64,000 nucleotides of DNA from Paractinoplanes polyasparticus (GTDB taxonomy: Bacteria; Actinomycetota; Actinomycetes; Mycobacteriales; Micromonosporaceae): assembly GCF_019710575.1 (NCBI RefSeq), contig NZ_JAHWFK010000032.1:1-64000 (forward strand), given 5' to 3'. The notes beneath the pieces are model-generated. The model saw only the letters and a program-made list of their open reading frames with translations. It did not search any database and was not told the DNA's origin. Both the position numbers and the translations under genes were made by a program. Every line of letters begins with the position of its first letter. The first letter of the stretch is position 1. Positions 27,003-34,047 of this stretch are shown one piece after another.

Positions 27003-27761
27003 TCAGTCCGCCGTGCAGCAGCCGTCGGCGCAACCAGTGGGTTCCTCGTTGTTTCCGCGGGCGATCGGTTCGGTCCTTCCGCCGGCGATCGGTTCGGCCT
27101 TTCCGCCGGCGATCGGTTCGGTCTTGCCGCCGGCGATCGGTGGGGTGCAGCAGGTGTCGCCGCGCCAGGCCTCCCGGCCTTCCTTGACCGCGACGGCGGC
27201 GATGATCAGGGCGGCGACCGGGTCGGCCCAGCTCCAGCCGAGCACGCTGTTGAGGGCCAGGCCGATCAGCAGGACTGCGGACAGGTAGGTGCAGAGCAGG
27301 GTCTGCTTCGAGTCGGCGACGGCGGTGCGGGAGCCCAGCTCGCGGCCGGCTCGGCGCTGCGCATAGGAGAGGCCGGGCATGACAGCCAGCGAGACGGCGG
27401 CCAGGAGCAGGCCGACCGTCGAGTGCCCGGCCTCGGAGCCGGTGAGCAGGGTGCGTACGGACTCGAAGGTGACGTAGGCGGCCAGCGCGAAGAACGACAG
27501 TGCGATGACGCGCAGCGCCGCCTTCTCGCGGGCCTCGGGGTCACGGCCGCTGAACTGCCACGCGACGGCCGCCGCCGAGGAGACCTCGATGACGGAGTCG
27601 AGGCCGAAACCGATCAGCGCGGTGGAGTTGGCGACGGTGCCGGCGGTGATCGCGACGACAGCCTCGATGACGTTGTAGGCGATCGTGATGCCGACCAGCA
27701 GGCGGATCCGGCCGGCCAGAACGGCACGCCGCGACGGGCTCGGACCGAGCTGGAGAACCAT
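27003..27761 (-). CDS. CDF-family heavy-metal cation transporter with Cys/Gly repeat tail
   Basis: A 252-residue cation-diffusion-facilitator-like transporter with about six membrane helices. Helix 2 carries GFGLDSVIEVSSAAAVAW and helix 5 DSKQTLLCTYLSAVLL, the expected metal-site positions, although the usual HxxxD is altered. Instead of a full cytoplasmic domain the protein ends in three 8-residue repeats (PIAGGKTE, PIAGGKAE, PIAGGRTE) framed by cysteines (RGDTCCTPP and GCADGCCTAD), likely a metal-binding tail. AAGGGTGG stands 6 bases before ATG 27761. The upstream CmtR-like sensor on the same strand suggests export of cadmium, lead or zinc. Confidence 0.86.
   Translation of the reverse strand: MVLQLGPSPSRRAVLAGRIRLLVGITIAYNVIEAVVAITAGTVANSTALIGFGLDSVIEVSSAAAVAWQFSGRDPEAREKAALRVIALSFFALAAYVTFESVRTLLTGSEAGHSTVGLLLAAVSLAVMPGLSYAQRRAGRELGSRTAVADSKQTLLCTYLSAVLLIGLALNSVLGWSWADPVAALIIAAVAVKEGREAWRGDTCCTPPIAGGKTEPIAGGKAEPIAGGRTEPIARGNNEEPTGCADGCCTAD
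27061..27132 (-). repeat. three 24-bp in-frame repeats in the transporter tail
   Basis: Units at 27061-27084, 27085-27108 and 27109-27132, with a partial fourth, encode the PIAGGKTE octapeptides. The period keeps the reading frame. Confidence 0.9.
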
Positions 27762-27986
27762 CAGCAACCACCCTTCATCTCACCGGCGACGCCGGGACGG
27801 CGACTCATCTCGCTGTCCCCATGGCCAGAACCACACCGAACCAGCCCGCCATCAGCAGGATCCCTTCGCCTCGCCGTCGCCGCCACGCGCAGCCAAGACC
27901 GAATCGGCCGACCATCAGCAGCCTTTCGTCTCGCTGCCCGACCGAATTGGCCGCTTGTCAGCAGCAGCCCTGGGTTTCGCTGTCGG
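27757..27986 (-). repeat. degenerate copies of the CmtR-like gene 3' end in the spacer
   Basis: Copies at 27941-27986 (the real gene end), 27898-27940, 27835-27879 and 27757-27785 share ATCAGCAG and CCTTCGTCTCGCTG. Read on the minus strand they encode SETQGCC-stop, SETKGC-stop, GEAKGSC-stop and GEMKGGC-stop. The last copy supplies the ribosome site and runs into the ATG of the transporter gene (TGATG). Confidence 0.75.
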
Positions 27987-28287
27987 GGCAGGCGGCCGGG
28001 TCGACCGCCAGGACCAGGCCGAGCAGGTCGCCCAGGGCGTGTCGCAGGCGGCTGTCGGCCAGCTCGTAACGGGTGCGGCGGCCCTCGGGCACGGCGACGA
28101 CCAGGCCGCAACCGCGCAGACAGGACAGATGGTTGGACAGATTCTGCCGCGTGACGCCGAGCAGGTCGGCCAGCTCCGCCGGGTAACCGGGGGCGTCGCG
28201 CAGGGCCAGCAGCAGCCGCGCCCGGGTCGGATCGGACAACGCGTGACCGAATCGCGCGAGCACCTGGCCATGGGCGACTGTCTGCAT
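27958..28287 (-). CDS. CmtR-like cadmium/lead-sensing ArsR/SmtB repressor
   Basis: A 109-residue winged-helix repressor that aligns through its length with mycobacterial CmtR. The recognition helix TRQNLSNHLSCLRGCGLVV carries C56 and C60, matching Cys57 and Cys61 of CmtR, and C100 in DPAACPD matches Cys102, the third Cd/Pb ligand. Two more cysteines end the protein (QGCC). The ATG at 28287 is 7 bases after TACTGT with no Shine-Dalgarno, suggesting a leaderless transcript, and an inverted repeat covers that promoter. It should repress its own gene and the exporter gene behind it until metal binds. Confidence 0.9.
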   Translation of the reverse strand: MQTVAHGQVLARFGHALSDPTRARLLLALRDAPGYPAELADLLGVTRQNLSNHLSCLRGCGLVVAVPEGRRTRYELADSRLRHALGDLLGLVLAVDPAACPDSETQGCC

Positions 28288-28294
28288 GCGGCCG

Positions 28295-28314
28295 ACAGTA
28301 CAGCGCCTGCTGTA
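28295..28314 (-). promoter_or_regulatory. promoter and operator of the CmtR-like repressor gene
   Basis: On the minus strand TACTGT (28300-28295) is the -10, 7 bases before the ATG. A perfect 6-bp inverted repeat TACAGC-N4-GCTGTA at 28299-28314 overlaps it, as expected for an autorepressor site. Confidence 0.65.
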
Positions 28315-28401
28315 TTCAGTGGAAGATGAATCAACAACTTATCTGAATCGGATTCCGACGCCGCACTGATCAGGATCCGGGCGATGTGGGATTCTTCCGC
28401 C

Positions 28402-29400
28402 ATGACGACGCCGCAGCCGCCCGAGCCCCTCCAGCGCCCGACGCCCCCGCCCGGGCCGGACGCGGAGCCGGCAGCCGGCGAGTCGCCATCCCCACCCGAC
28501 CCCGCGCCCGCGGGCGAAACTTTTCAGCCCAGCACGGCTCCCACAGCAAACGAGTCACCTCAGCCCGGTCCGGCGCCATCCCAGCCCGGCCCAGCCCCGA
28601 GAGCGAACGAACCGTTCACCACCGGCCCGACGCCGACAGCCGGCAATCCGTTCCAGCCCAGCGAGGCTCCGACAGCAGGCGATCCATTCCAGCGCGGACC
28701 AGCGCCAGGCGACCCATTTCAAGCGGGCCAGGCACCAACGGCCGGCGAATCGTTCCCGGCGAGCCAGCCACCAACGGCCGGCGACCCGTTCCACGCGAGC
28801 CAAGCGTCAACGGCAGGCGACCCGTTCCCAGCGAGCCAGCCACCAACAGGCGGCGACTCGTTCCGGCCCGGCCCAGCTCCAGGCGACCCGTTCCAGGCGA
28901 GCCAGGCGCCAACGGCCGGCGACCCGTTCCCGGCGGGGCAGGCGCCAACGGCCGGCGACCCGTTCCAGCCCGGCCCCGCCACCGGTGCGGGTGGACAGCA
29001 GGTTCAGAACGGCGGCGGAGCAGCGAAGCCGTCCCGGGCGTGGCTGGTCGGGGGCGCCGCGGGGGCGGTGGTCGGCGCGCTCGTCGTCGGGATTCTCTGG
29101 GCGGCCAGCTCGTTCGTCGGCGGCGGTGGCAGCGACGACGACGCGGCCGAGGACGCCGCGGCAGCGTGTGGGGTCTTCCAGCGCGTGCCCGACGACTGGA
29201 AGCAGGAGACCGTCACCGAGGAGAACACCTATCAGCTCGGCGGGGCCATCGCGCTGGCCCAGGCCGCCGGCCAGCGGGACGCGAAGTACCGCGCCCTCGC
29301 CACCCAGGCCCAGCAGGTGCAGCAGGCGGTCGTCACATTCGACATCGGCCGGGTCAACCAGCTGGTCGTCGACGTCCGCAACACCTGCGACGACCTCTGA
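28402..29400 (+). CDS. membrane protein with Pro-rich dodecapeptide repeats
   Basis: A 332-residue protein. Residues 1-210 are Pro/Ala/Gly-rich and mostly 12-residue repeats of the type GDPFQASQAPTA. One membrane helix follows (WLVGGAAGAVVGALVVGILW, about residues 213-232), then an acidic Gly/Asp linker and a 75-residue helical extracellular domain with two cysteines (ACGVFQRV and RNTCDDL). The layout, a disordered cytoplasmic arm and small exported domain, is common in actinomycetes, but I recognise no family. ATG 28402 (MTTPQPPEP) is preferred over ATG 28384. Its TGA lies within the first 30-bp repeat unit. Confidence 0.75.
   Translation: MTTPQPPEPLQRPTPPPGPDAEPAAGESPSPPDPAPAGETFQPSTAPTANESPQPGPAPSQPGPAPRANEPFTTGPTPTAGNPFQPSEAPTAGDPFQRGPAPGDPFQAGQAPTAGESFPASQPPTAGDPFHASQASTAGDPFPASQPPTGGDSFRPGPAPGDPFQASQAPTAGDPFPAGQAPTAGDPFQPGPATGAGGQQVQNGGGAAKPSRAWLVGGAAGAVVGALVVGILWAASSFVGGGGSDDDAAEDAAAACGVFQRVPDDWKQETVTEENTYQLGGAIALAQAAGQRDAKYRALATQAQQVQQAVVTFDIGRVNQLVVDVRNTCDDL
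28640..28978 (+). repeat. 36-bp coding repeats for GDPF dodecapeptides
   Basis: About nine imperfect units encode GDPFxASQxPTA; several are shortened to GPAPGDPF. The 36-bp period keeps the frame and would make the region prone to length change. Confidence 0.85.
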
Positions 29401-29487
29401 TCAGCACGGAGCCGAGGCGACGTCCCCTGATCAGCGCCGCGCCGAGGCGTCGATCTCTGATCAGCGCCGCGCCGAGGCGTCGATCTC
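29398..29487. repeat. three 30-bp tandem units spanning two convergent stop codons
   Basis: Units begin at 29398, 29428 and 29458. Units two and three are identical over 30 bases; unit one has diverged. Each begins TGATCA, which holds a stop codon on both strands: unit one ends the plus-strand membrane-protein gene and unit three ends the minus-strand DUF1801 gene. Confidence 0.92.
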
Positions 29488-29826
29488 TTCGCGCCGCCGC
29501 CGCACCAGGCCGTCGAAGGCCTCGTCGGGCAGCGGCCGCGCGTCGCTGAGCTTGATGCCGCCCTTGGTCGAGCGGTAGCCGTCGAGGTCGGCGACGACCG
29601 CGGCCACCACCTCGGCGCTGAACGGGAAGACCGAGTATCCGTGCTTGGCCGCCACGACGCTGATCAGCGGCTTTCCGCGGTAACGGTGCGCCGCCATGCC
29701 GTAGCTCGTGCCCTCTTCGGCCTCCGGCACGAGCTCGACCACCCGCTTCCGCAGCCGTTCCAGCATGGCGCGGGCCGGCTCGTCGACGCCCCCGATGTAG
29801 TCGGCCACCTCACCCATGGGTCTCAT
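29461..29826 (-). CDS. DUF1801 (YdhG-like) domain protein
   Basis: A 121-residue protein of the DUF1801 family, which includes the Bacillus YdhG/Fra-like frataxin-type iron chaperones. Characteristic segments are MLERLRKRVVELVPEAEEGT, SYGMAAHRYRGKPLISVVAA, and GYSVFPFSAEVV. The ATG overlaps the TGA of the upstream dehydrogenase gene (ATGA), so the two form an operon. The last nine codons and stop are copied downstream in the 30-bp repeats. An iron role is known for some relatives only and is not shown here. Confidence 0.82.
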   Translation of the reverse strand: MRPMGEVADYIGGVDEPARAMLERLRKRVVELVPEAEEGTSYGMAAHRYRGKPLISVVAAKHGYSVFPFSAEVVAAVVADLDGYRSTKGGIKLSDARPLPDEAFDGLVRRRREEIDASARR

Positions 29827-30617
29827 GCTGCCGTACGCCGCATGAGAACGCCGATCATCGCCGTGCTCTGCCGGCGGGTGAGCAGGATGCGGCCGGCCGC
29901 TGCCAGGAAACGGTTGGCCCGGCCGGCGATGACGCCGGGCTGCGCCTTGCGGCGGGACAGCGCTTCAAAAGCGGTCTCGACCACCTGCTCGGCGGTCATC
30001 CGACGACTGCCACCGTCCGCGGTGCCGCCCGCGACGTCGAAGAACTCGGTCTCGGTGGCACCCGGTGACAGGGCGAGCACGCGCAGGCCGGTGCCGCGCG
30101 ACTCGTACCAGAGCGCCTCGGTGAAGCTGAGCACGAACGCCTTGGTCGCGCCGTAGACGGCCATCGTCGGGTTGCCCTGATAGGCCGCCATGCTCGCCAC
30201 GTTGATCAGGAAGCCGTCGCCCCGGTGACGGAGGCGCTCGATGAACGTACGGCTGATGTCGACGACGCTCGTCACGTCGACCGCGATCTCCTGGCGCAGG
30301 CGCTCCGGGTCCTCCTCGTGGAAGGCGCCGTGGGTCGCGAAGCCGGCGTTGTTGACGACGCTGGTGATGTCGATGCCGCGGCGGCTCAGCTCTTCGTCGA
30401 GCGCGGCGCCGACTCCGGGCGTGCTCAAGTCGAGCAAGATCACATGCGTCCGGACCCCGTGCAGCGACGCGGCGAGCGCTTCGAGCCGGTCGCGCCGGCG
30501 GGCGACCAGCACAACGTCAGCCCCGCGGGCGGCGAGACCCCGGGCGAAGGCAGCGCCGATGCCTGAACTGGCCCCCGTGACGAGGACGGTCTGGTTGCGG
30601 TACTCGATCGGCTTCAT
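29823..30617 (-). CDS. short-chain dehydrogenase/reductase
   Basis: A 264-residue classical SDR. The NAD(P) loop is TGASSGIGAAF near the N-terminus, the basic RRRDRLEAL after strand two suggests NADPH, NNAGFATHG is the central motif, and the catalytic triad is S (NVASMAAYQ) with Y and K in AVYGATKAF. ATG 30617 lies 6 bases after TACCGT with TTGACA 18 bases further up, a near-ideal leaderless promoter overlapped by an operator. It is divergent from a TetR gene that most likely represses it. The substrate is unknown. Confidence 0.93.
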   Translation of the reverse strand: MKPIEYRNQTVLVTGASSGIGAAFARGLAARGADVVLVARRRDRLEALAASLHGVRTHVILLDLSTPGVGAALDEELSRRGIDITSVVNNAGFATHGAFHEEDPERLRQEIAVDVTSVVDISRTFIERLRHRGDGFLINVASMAAYQGNPTMAVYGATKAFVLSFTEALWYESRGTGLRVLALSPGATETEFFDVAGGTADGGSRRMTAEQVVETAFEALSRRKAQPGVIAGRANRFLAAAGRILLTRRQSTAMIGVLMRRTAA

Positions 30618-30623
30618 GCTGGC

Positions 30624-30654
30624 ACGGTAGGCCTGGTTGGCACTGAGTGTCAAC
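30624..30654 (-). promoter_or_regulatory. SDR promoter with TetR operator
   Basis: On the minus strand TTGACA (30653-30648), an 18-base spacer and TACCGT (30629-30624) end 6 bases before the SDR ATG. The 19-bp dyad GTTGGCACTGAGTGTCAAC at 30636-30654 overlaps the -35 and spacer, and also the -35 region of the divergent TetR gene. Confidence 0.75.
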
Positions 30655-30669
30655 TAGTCACTGCTCGCC

Positions 30670-30675
30670 TATACT
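30670..30675 (+). promoter_or_regulatory. -10 element of a leaderless promoter for the TetR gene
   Basis: TATACT ends 6 bases before the ATG at 30682; no Shine-Dalgarno is present. The operator at 30636-30654 covers where the -35 should be. Confidence 0.6.
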
Positions 30676-30681
30676 GCTCGG

Positions 30682-31266
30682 ATGGTCAACGAGGGGATGT
30701 GGAACCGCACCCGGCAGGCGGCGATCGGCGAGATCAGCGCGATCGCCATGGACCTGTTCCTGGAGCGCGGTTTCGAGGTGACGACTTTCGATGACATCGC
30801 CACGGCGGCCGGCATCTCGCGGCGATCGCTGTTCCGCTACTTCGGCACGAAGGAAGACATCGTCCTGGTCCACCTGGCCGACGAGGGCAAGCTCGCCCTG
30901 GAAGCCCTCGAGGCGCGCCCCGACGACGAGCCGGTGTGGACAGCACTGCTCAACGTGCTGCTGCTGATCGACGACGACGGCGGCGACCGCGAGCGTCTCC
31001 TCAAGATCTCCGAGATGATGTACGACGTCCCGTCGCTCCGGTCCCGCAGCCTCGAGAAGCATCTGCAGTGGCAGTCCGACCTGCTCCCCGAGGTGAAGCG
31101 CCGCCTCGGCGCCGCCTCCGGTGACCTCCAGGCCGCGGCCGTGATCGCCAGCGCCGTCGCCTGCCTCGACGCCGCCGGCGAGATCTGGACCAGATCGCGC
31201 GGCCAGATCCCCCTCAGCCATCTGCTGACCGACGCCTTCGACGCCGTGCAACAGGCCGCCCGCTGA
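30682..31266 (+). CDS. TetR-family repressor
   Basis: A 194-residue regulator of normal length. The N-terminal HTH reads TTFDDIATAAGISRRSLF followed by RYFGTKEDIV, a typical TetR DNA-binding domain; the C-terminal ligand domain matches the MftR-like or TetR_C17-type helical domain common in actinomycetes. It is divergent from the SDR gene, with a 19-bp dyad in between covering both promoters, so autoregulation and repression of the SDR-DUF1801 operon are expected. The ligand is probably a substrate or analogue of the SDR. Confidence 0.9.
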   Translation: MVNEGMWNRTRQAAIGEISAIAMDLFLERGFEVTTFDDIATAAGISRRSLFRYFGTKEDIVLVHLADEGKLALEALEARPDDEPVWTALLNVLLLIDDDGGDRERLLKISEMMYDVPSLRSRSLEKHLQWQSDLLPEVKRRLGAASGDLQAAAVIASAVACLDAAGEIWTRSRGQIPLSHLLTDAFDAVQQAAR

Positions 31267-31505
31267 CGCCCGACCGCGTCGTGCGGCACGAAGCGTTCCC
31301 GTTACGTCCGCTGCAGCAGGGCGCGCGCCTCGGCCGGCGCCTTCATCTGCCCCTCGAAACCGTTTCCGATCGGATGCGCCGCGAGCATGCCGGGCGCCCG
31401 ACACGCGTTCGAAAACGCTTGAGATCCTGCAGCGCCCGGTCAGGAGTGCGCCACACCTGGCATCCTGCCGTCGTCGCCGCTTTGACAGCGGAGGGTCCGG
31501 ATGGT

Positions 31506-32153
31506 GTGGTGGTGCCCGTGAAGGGTCAGATTGTGCACTCGCCCGCCGGTGAGGAAGTTGTCCTCGACGACGTCGGTCAGACGGTGCTGCTGGACAACCC
31601 GGTCGTACGGGTGTGGGACGTGTCCTTGGAAGCCGGGGAGACCCACCCCTGGCACCTGCACCACAACCCCTACGTCGTTCTGAGCCTGGCCGGCTCGAAG
31701 GCGCGCATGGACTGGTTGGACGGCAGTGAGCCGCGCTTCCTCAACGAGTACCGCGGCGGCTCGGTCTATCGTCCGCTGTCGCCCGTGCACCGGCTCACCA
31801 ACATCGGGGGCCGCTTCTATCAGAACCGGCTCGTGGAGTTGAAGGACCTCGGCGAGAACCTGCCGTCCCCGGTGGACGTGGGGCCGGGCGACCGGAGCGT
31901 CGAGGGCGAGCGGCCGGGGCCGGAACTGGCCGACGGCCGCCTGCCGGTGATCGACCACCCGCACGTCAAGGTGTGGACGGTCACCGTGGACGAGGGCCGC
32001 AAGCTCGACCTGGCCGACCTTCCGCACGTCGTGGCGGCGCTGGATCCGGGCGCCGACGGTGGCGTCTCGTTCCACCCGGGCGGGCCGCTGACACTGACCG
32101 AGCCGGGTGAGTGGTTCGTCCTCGAACTGACATACACCGCGTCCTCGAACTGA
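31506..32153 (+). CDS. cupin-domain protein
   Basis: A 215-residue protein with two cupin-like halves. The first has VWDVSLEAGETHPWHLHHNP then YVVLSLAGSKARMDW, with histidines suited to metal binding. The second (HVKVWTVTVDEGRKLDL) lacks them. GTG 31506 has GGAGGG 10 bases upstream; an open frame further upstream to 31281 looks random. The C-terminus may have been altered by a 15-bp duplication at 32117-32154 that brings in the stop codon in a shifted frame. The 239 bases before the gene hold nothing I recognise. Confidence 0.78.
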   Translation: MVVPVKGQIVHSPAGEEVVLDDVGQTVLLDNPVVRVWDVSLEAGETHPWHLHHNPYVVLSLAGSKARMDWLDGSEPRFLNEYRGGSVYRPLSPVHRLTNIGGRFYQNRLVELKDLGENLPSPVDVGPGDRSVEGERPGPELADGRLPVIDHPHVKVWTVTVDEGRKLDLADLPHVVAALDPGADGGVSFHPGGPLTLTEPGEWFVLELTYTASSN

Positions 32154-32154
32154 C
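32117..32154 (+). repeat. 15-bp direct repeat creating the cupin gene stop codon
   Basis: CGTCCTCGAACTGAC occurs at 32117-32131 (frame VLEL-T) and again at 32140-32154, 23 bases on, where the shifted frame reads SSN-stop. Confidence 0.8.
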
Positions 32155-32169
32155 CGAGGGCCCATGCCC

Positions 32170-32227
32170 CAGCGGCCCGCCGCCGAGAGCCGATCCCACA
32201 GCGGCCCGCCGCCGAGAGCCGATCCGG
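32170..32227. repeat. two 29-bp tandem repeats
   Basis: Units at 32170-32198 and 32199-32227 agree over their first 27 bases; a weaker third copy follows. They lie in the spacer between the convergent cupin and PIG-L genes. Confidence 0.88.
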
Positions 32228-32280
32228 CAGCCACCTGCCCGCCGATTCGATCGTGCGGCGGCCCGTTGCATCGTCACCGC

Positions 32281-33027
32281 TCAGTAGAGGTCGAAGCGGA
32301 AGACCTCGAAGCCGCTCGCGTACTTCGTGCCCATCTTGCTGCCGGCCTGCCGGGCGAAGCCCTCGAGAAACTCCTCGGCGTCGAAGTCGCCCGAACCGAG
32401 CCCGCGCAGATAGGCCGCGTGCGCCTCGAGTGAGCGCACGCCGAGGTCGAACGTGGCGGTCGTGTCCACACCGTGCTTCGCCTGTGGGGAGCCGGCCGCC
32501 CAGACCTGGCGGACGCCGCCCCACTTCTCCAGGCCCTCGTCGATCTGTTCGCGGAACACCCAGCGATTGGCCGCGTCGCGCACCGCGTCGAGCACGGCCC
32601 TGCCGGTGGCGATGTGGTCGGCCATGTTGAGCGCGGCGCCGTCCGGGTCCCAGCTGTCACGGAAGTTGTTGGTGATCACGATTTCCGGGCGGTGCACGCG
32701 GATCACCCGGGCCAGGACGCTTCGCAGCGTCACGCCGTACTCGATCACGCCGTCGGGCAGGCCCAGGAACTCCACCTGTTTCACGCCCACGATTTCCGCG
32801 GACGCCCGCTGCTCCACCTCGCGCACCGGGCCCGCCTCGTCCGGGTCCATGGCGTCGATGCCCGCCTCGCCGCTGGTGAGCAGCACGTACACCATGTCCT
32901 TGCCCTGCCCGGTCCACCGCGCGACGGCTGCCGCGGCGCCGAATTCCAGATCGTCGGGGTGGGCCACGATCGCCAGCCCTCGTTGCCAGTTCTCGTCGAC
33001 GGGCTGCCACTGAACGTCATCGGTCAT
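32281..33027 (-). CDS. PIG-L family N-acetyl-sugar deacetylase
   Basis: A 248-residue LmbE/PIG-L-type zinc hydrolase. The metal motif AHPDDLEFG is near residue 18 and the supporting RPEIVITNNFRDSWDP and LNMADHIATGRAVLDAV segments carry the later aspartate and histidine ligands. Relatives deacetylate GlcNAc-inositol (MshB), its conjugates (Mca) or glycopeptide sugars. The pattern does not allow a choice, and MshB is usually longer. ATG 33027 is chosen since homology starts 15 residues after it. It lies behind the WYL regulator gene on the same strand (28-base gap) and could be in its operon. Confidence 0.88.
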   Translation of the reverse strand: MTDDVQWQPVDENWQRGLAIVAHPDDLEFGAAAAVARWTGQGKDMVYVLLTSGEAGIDAMDPDEAGPVREVEQRASAEIVGVKQVEFLGLPDGVIEYGVTLRSVLARVIRVHRPEIVITNNFRDSWDPDGAALNMADHIATGRAVLDAVRDAANRWVFREQIDEGLEKWGGVRQVWAAGSPQAKHGVDTTATFDLGVRSLEAHAAYLRGLGSGDFDAEEFLEGFARQAGSKMGTKYASGFEVFRFDLY

Positions 33028-33055
33028 GGGCCCATCATGCGCCGGAAACCGCTCG

Positions 33056-34006
33056 TCAGGACCCGGCGATTCCGGCGCGGCGCAACCGGTCGGCCAGGAC
33101 GCGGCAGCGCTCGCGCAGTTCGGGCGGGTCGAGCACCTCGAAATCGTGCCCGAGCAACACGATGTGCAGGAGGACGAAGTCGAGGCTGCCGGCGCCGCTG
33201 ACGACCTCGCTGCCGCCGTCGCGCTCCCGCACGAGCGCGGCCGAGGCGGGAATCTGCGCGCGGACGGTCTCGAAGGGCGCGCGCACCAGGAACCGGGCCT
33301 GGTGCCGGTACACCCGGCTGGAAATGCTTTCCTGCACGTACGCGGCGGCGTCCGGGGCCTCGCGCGGGCGGAAGCGCCAGGTGCGGGCGGCGACATCGCT
33401 CATCCGGTCGAGGCGGAAGGTACGCCAGTCGTCGCGTTCCAGGTCGTACGCGAGCAGGTACCACCGCCGGTCGGAGGCGACCAGGCGGTAGGGCTCGACC
33501 CGGCGCCACCCGCCCTTGTAGGTGAACCCCGCTTCGACCCCGTCGCGGCAGGCGCGGGCCAGCGTCATCAGCACCTCGGAGTCGACCGGCGGACGGCCGC
33601 CCCCGAACGACTCGACCGCGCCGGCCAGCGCCTGCACCTCGTGGCGGAGCCGGACCGGCAGCACCCGGTCGAGCTTGGTCAGGGCGCTCAGGGCCGCGTC
33701 CCCGCCCTCCGCGCCGGCCAGGAGCGCGACCGCGGTGGCGATGGCCTCCTCGTCGTCGAGCAGCAGCGGTGGCAGGGCCTGGCCCGCGCCGAGCTGGTAG
33801 CCGCCGCCGACGCCCTGACCGGCGTGCACCGGGTAGCCGAGGGTGCGCAACCGCTCGACGTCGCGCCGCACGGTGCGGGTGGTGACACCGAGCCGGTCGG
33901 CCAGTTCGGGCCCGGTCCACACCCGTCGCTGCTGGAGCAGGCCGAGCAGGGCCAGCACCCGCTCGGTCGTGCCCCGGTCGTCCACAGATCCCAGTGTCGC
34001 AGACAT
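33056..34006 (-). CDS. YafY-type WYL-domain transcriptional regulator
   Basis: A 316-residue regulator with an N-terminal HTH_11 domain (LLGLLQQRRVWTGPELADRL then VTTRTVRRDVERLRTLGYPV) and a WYL domain (PYRLVASDRRWYLLAYDLER then RTFRLDRMSDV). WYL proteins sense nucleic acids or small ligands. It is divergent from the DinB-VOC operon; the start codons are only 41 bases apart, so control of that operon is likely. The PIG-L gene follows on the same strand. Confidence 0.92.
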   Translation of the reverse strand: MSATLGSVDDRGTTERVLALLGLLQQRRVWTGPELADRLGVTTRTVRRDVERLRTLGYPVHAGQGVGGGYQLGAGQALPPLLLDDEEAIATAVALLAGAEGGDAALSALTKLDRVLPVRLRHEVQALAGAVESFGGGRPPVDSEVLMTLARACRDGVEAGFTYKGGWRRVEPYRLVASDRRWYLLAYDLERDDWRTFRLDRMSDVAARTWRFRPREAPDAAAYVQESISSRVYRHQARFLVRAPFETVRAQIPASAALVRERDGGSEVVSGAGSLDFVLLHIVLLGHDFEVLDPPELRERCRVLADRLRRAGIAGS

Positions 34007-34047
34007 AGCGGACCGATCCTGTCCTCGTTCCGTGTCAGGGTGTGCTC

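Noticed and set aside
28386..29549. Alternative plus-strand frame across the Pro-rich gene
   Set aside because: Arg/Pro-rich shadow; the chosen frame alone has a membrane helix and a regular GDPF repeat.
31281..31505. Upstream extension of the cupin gene
   Set aside because: The sequence lacks cupin similarity and shows no start signal, while GGAGGG precedes the GTG at 31506.
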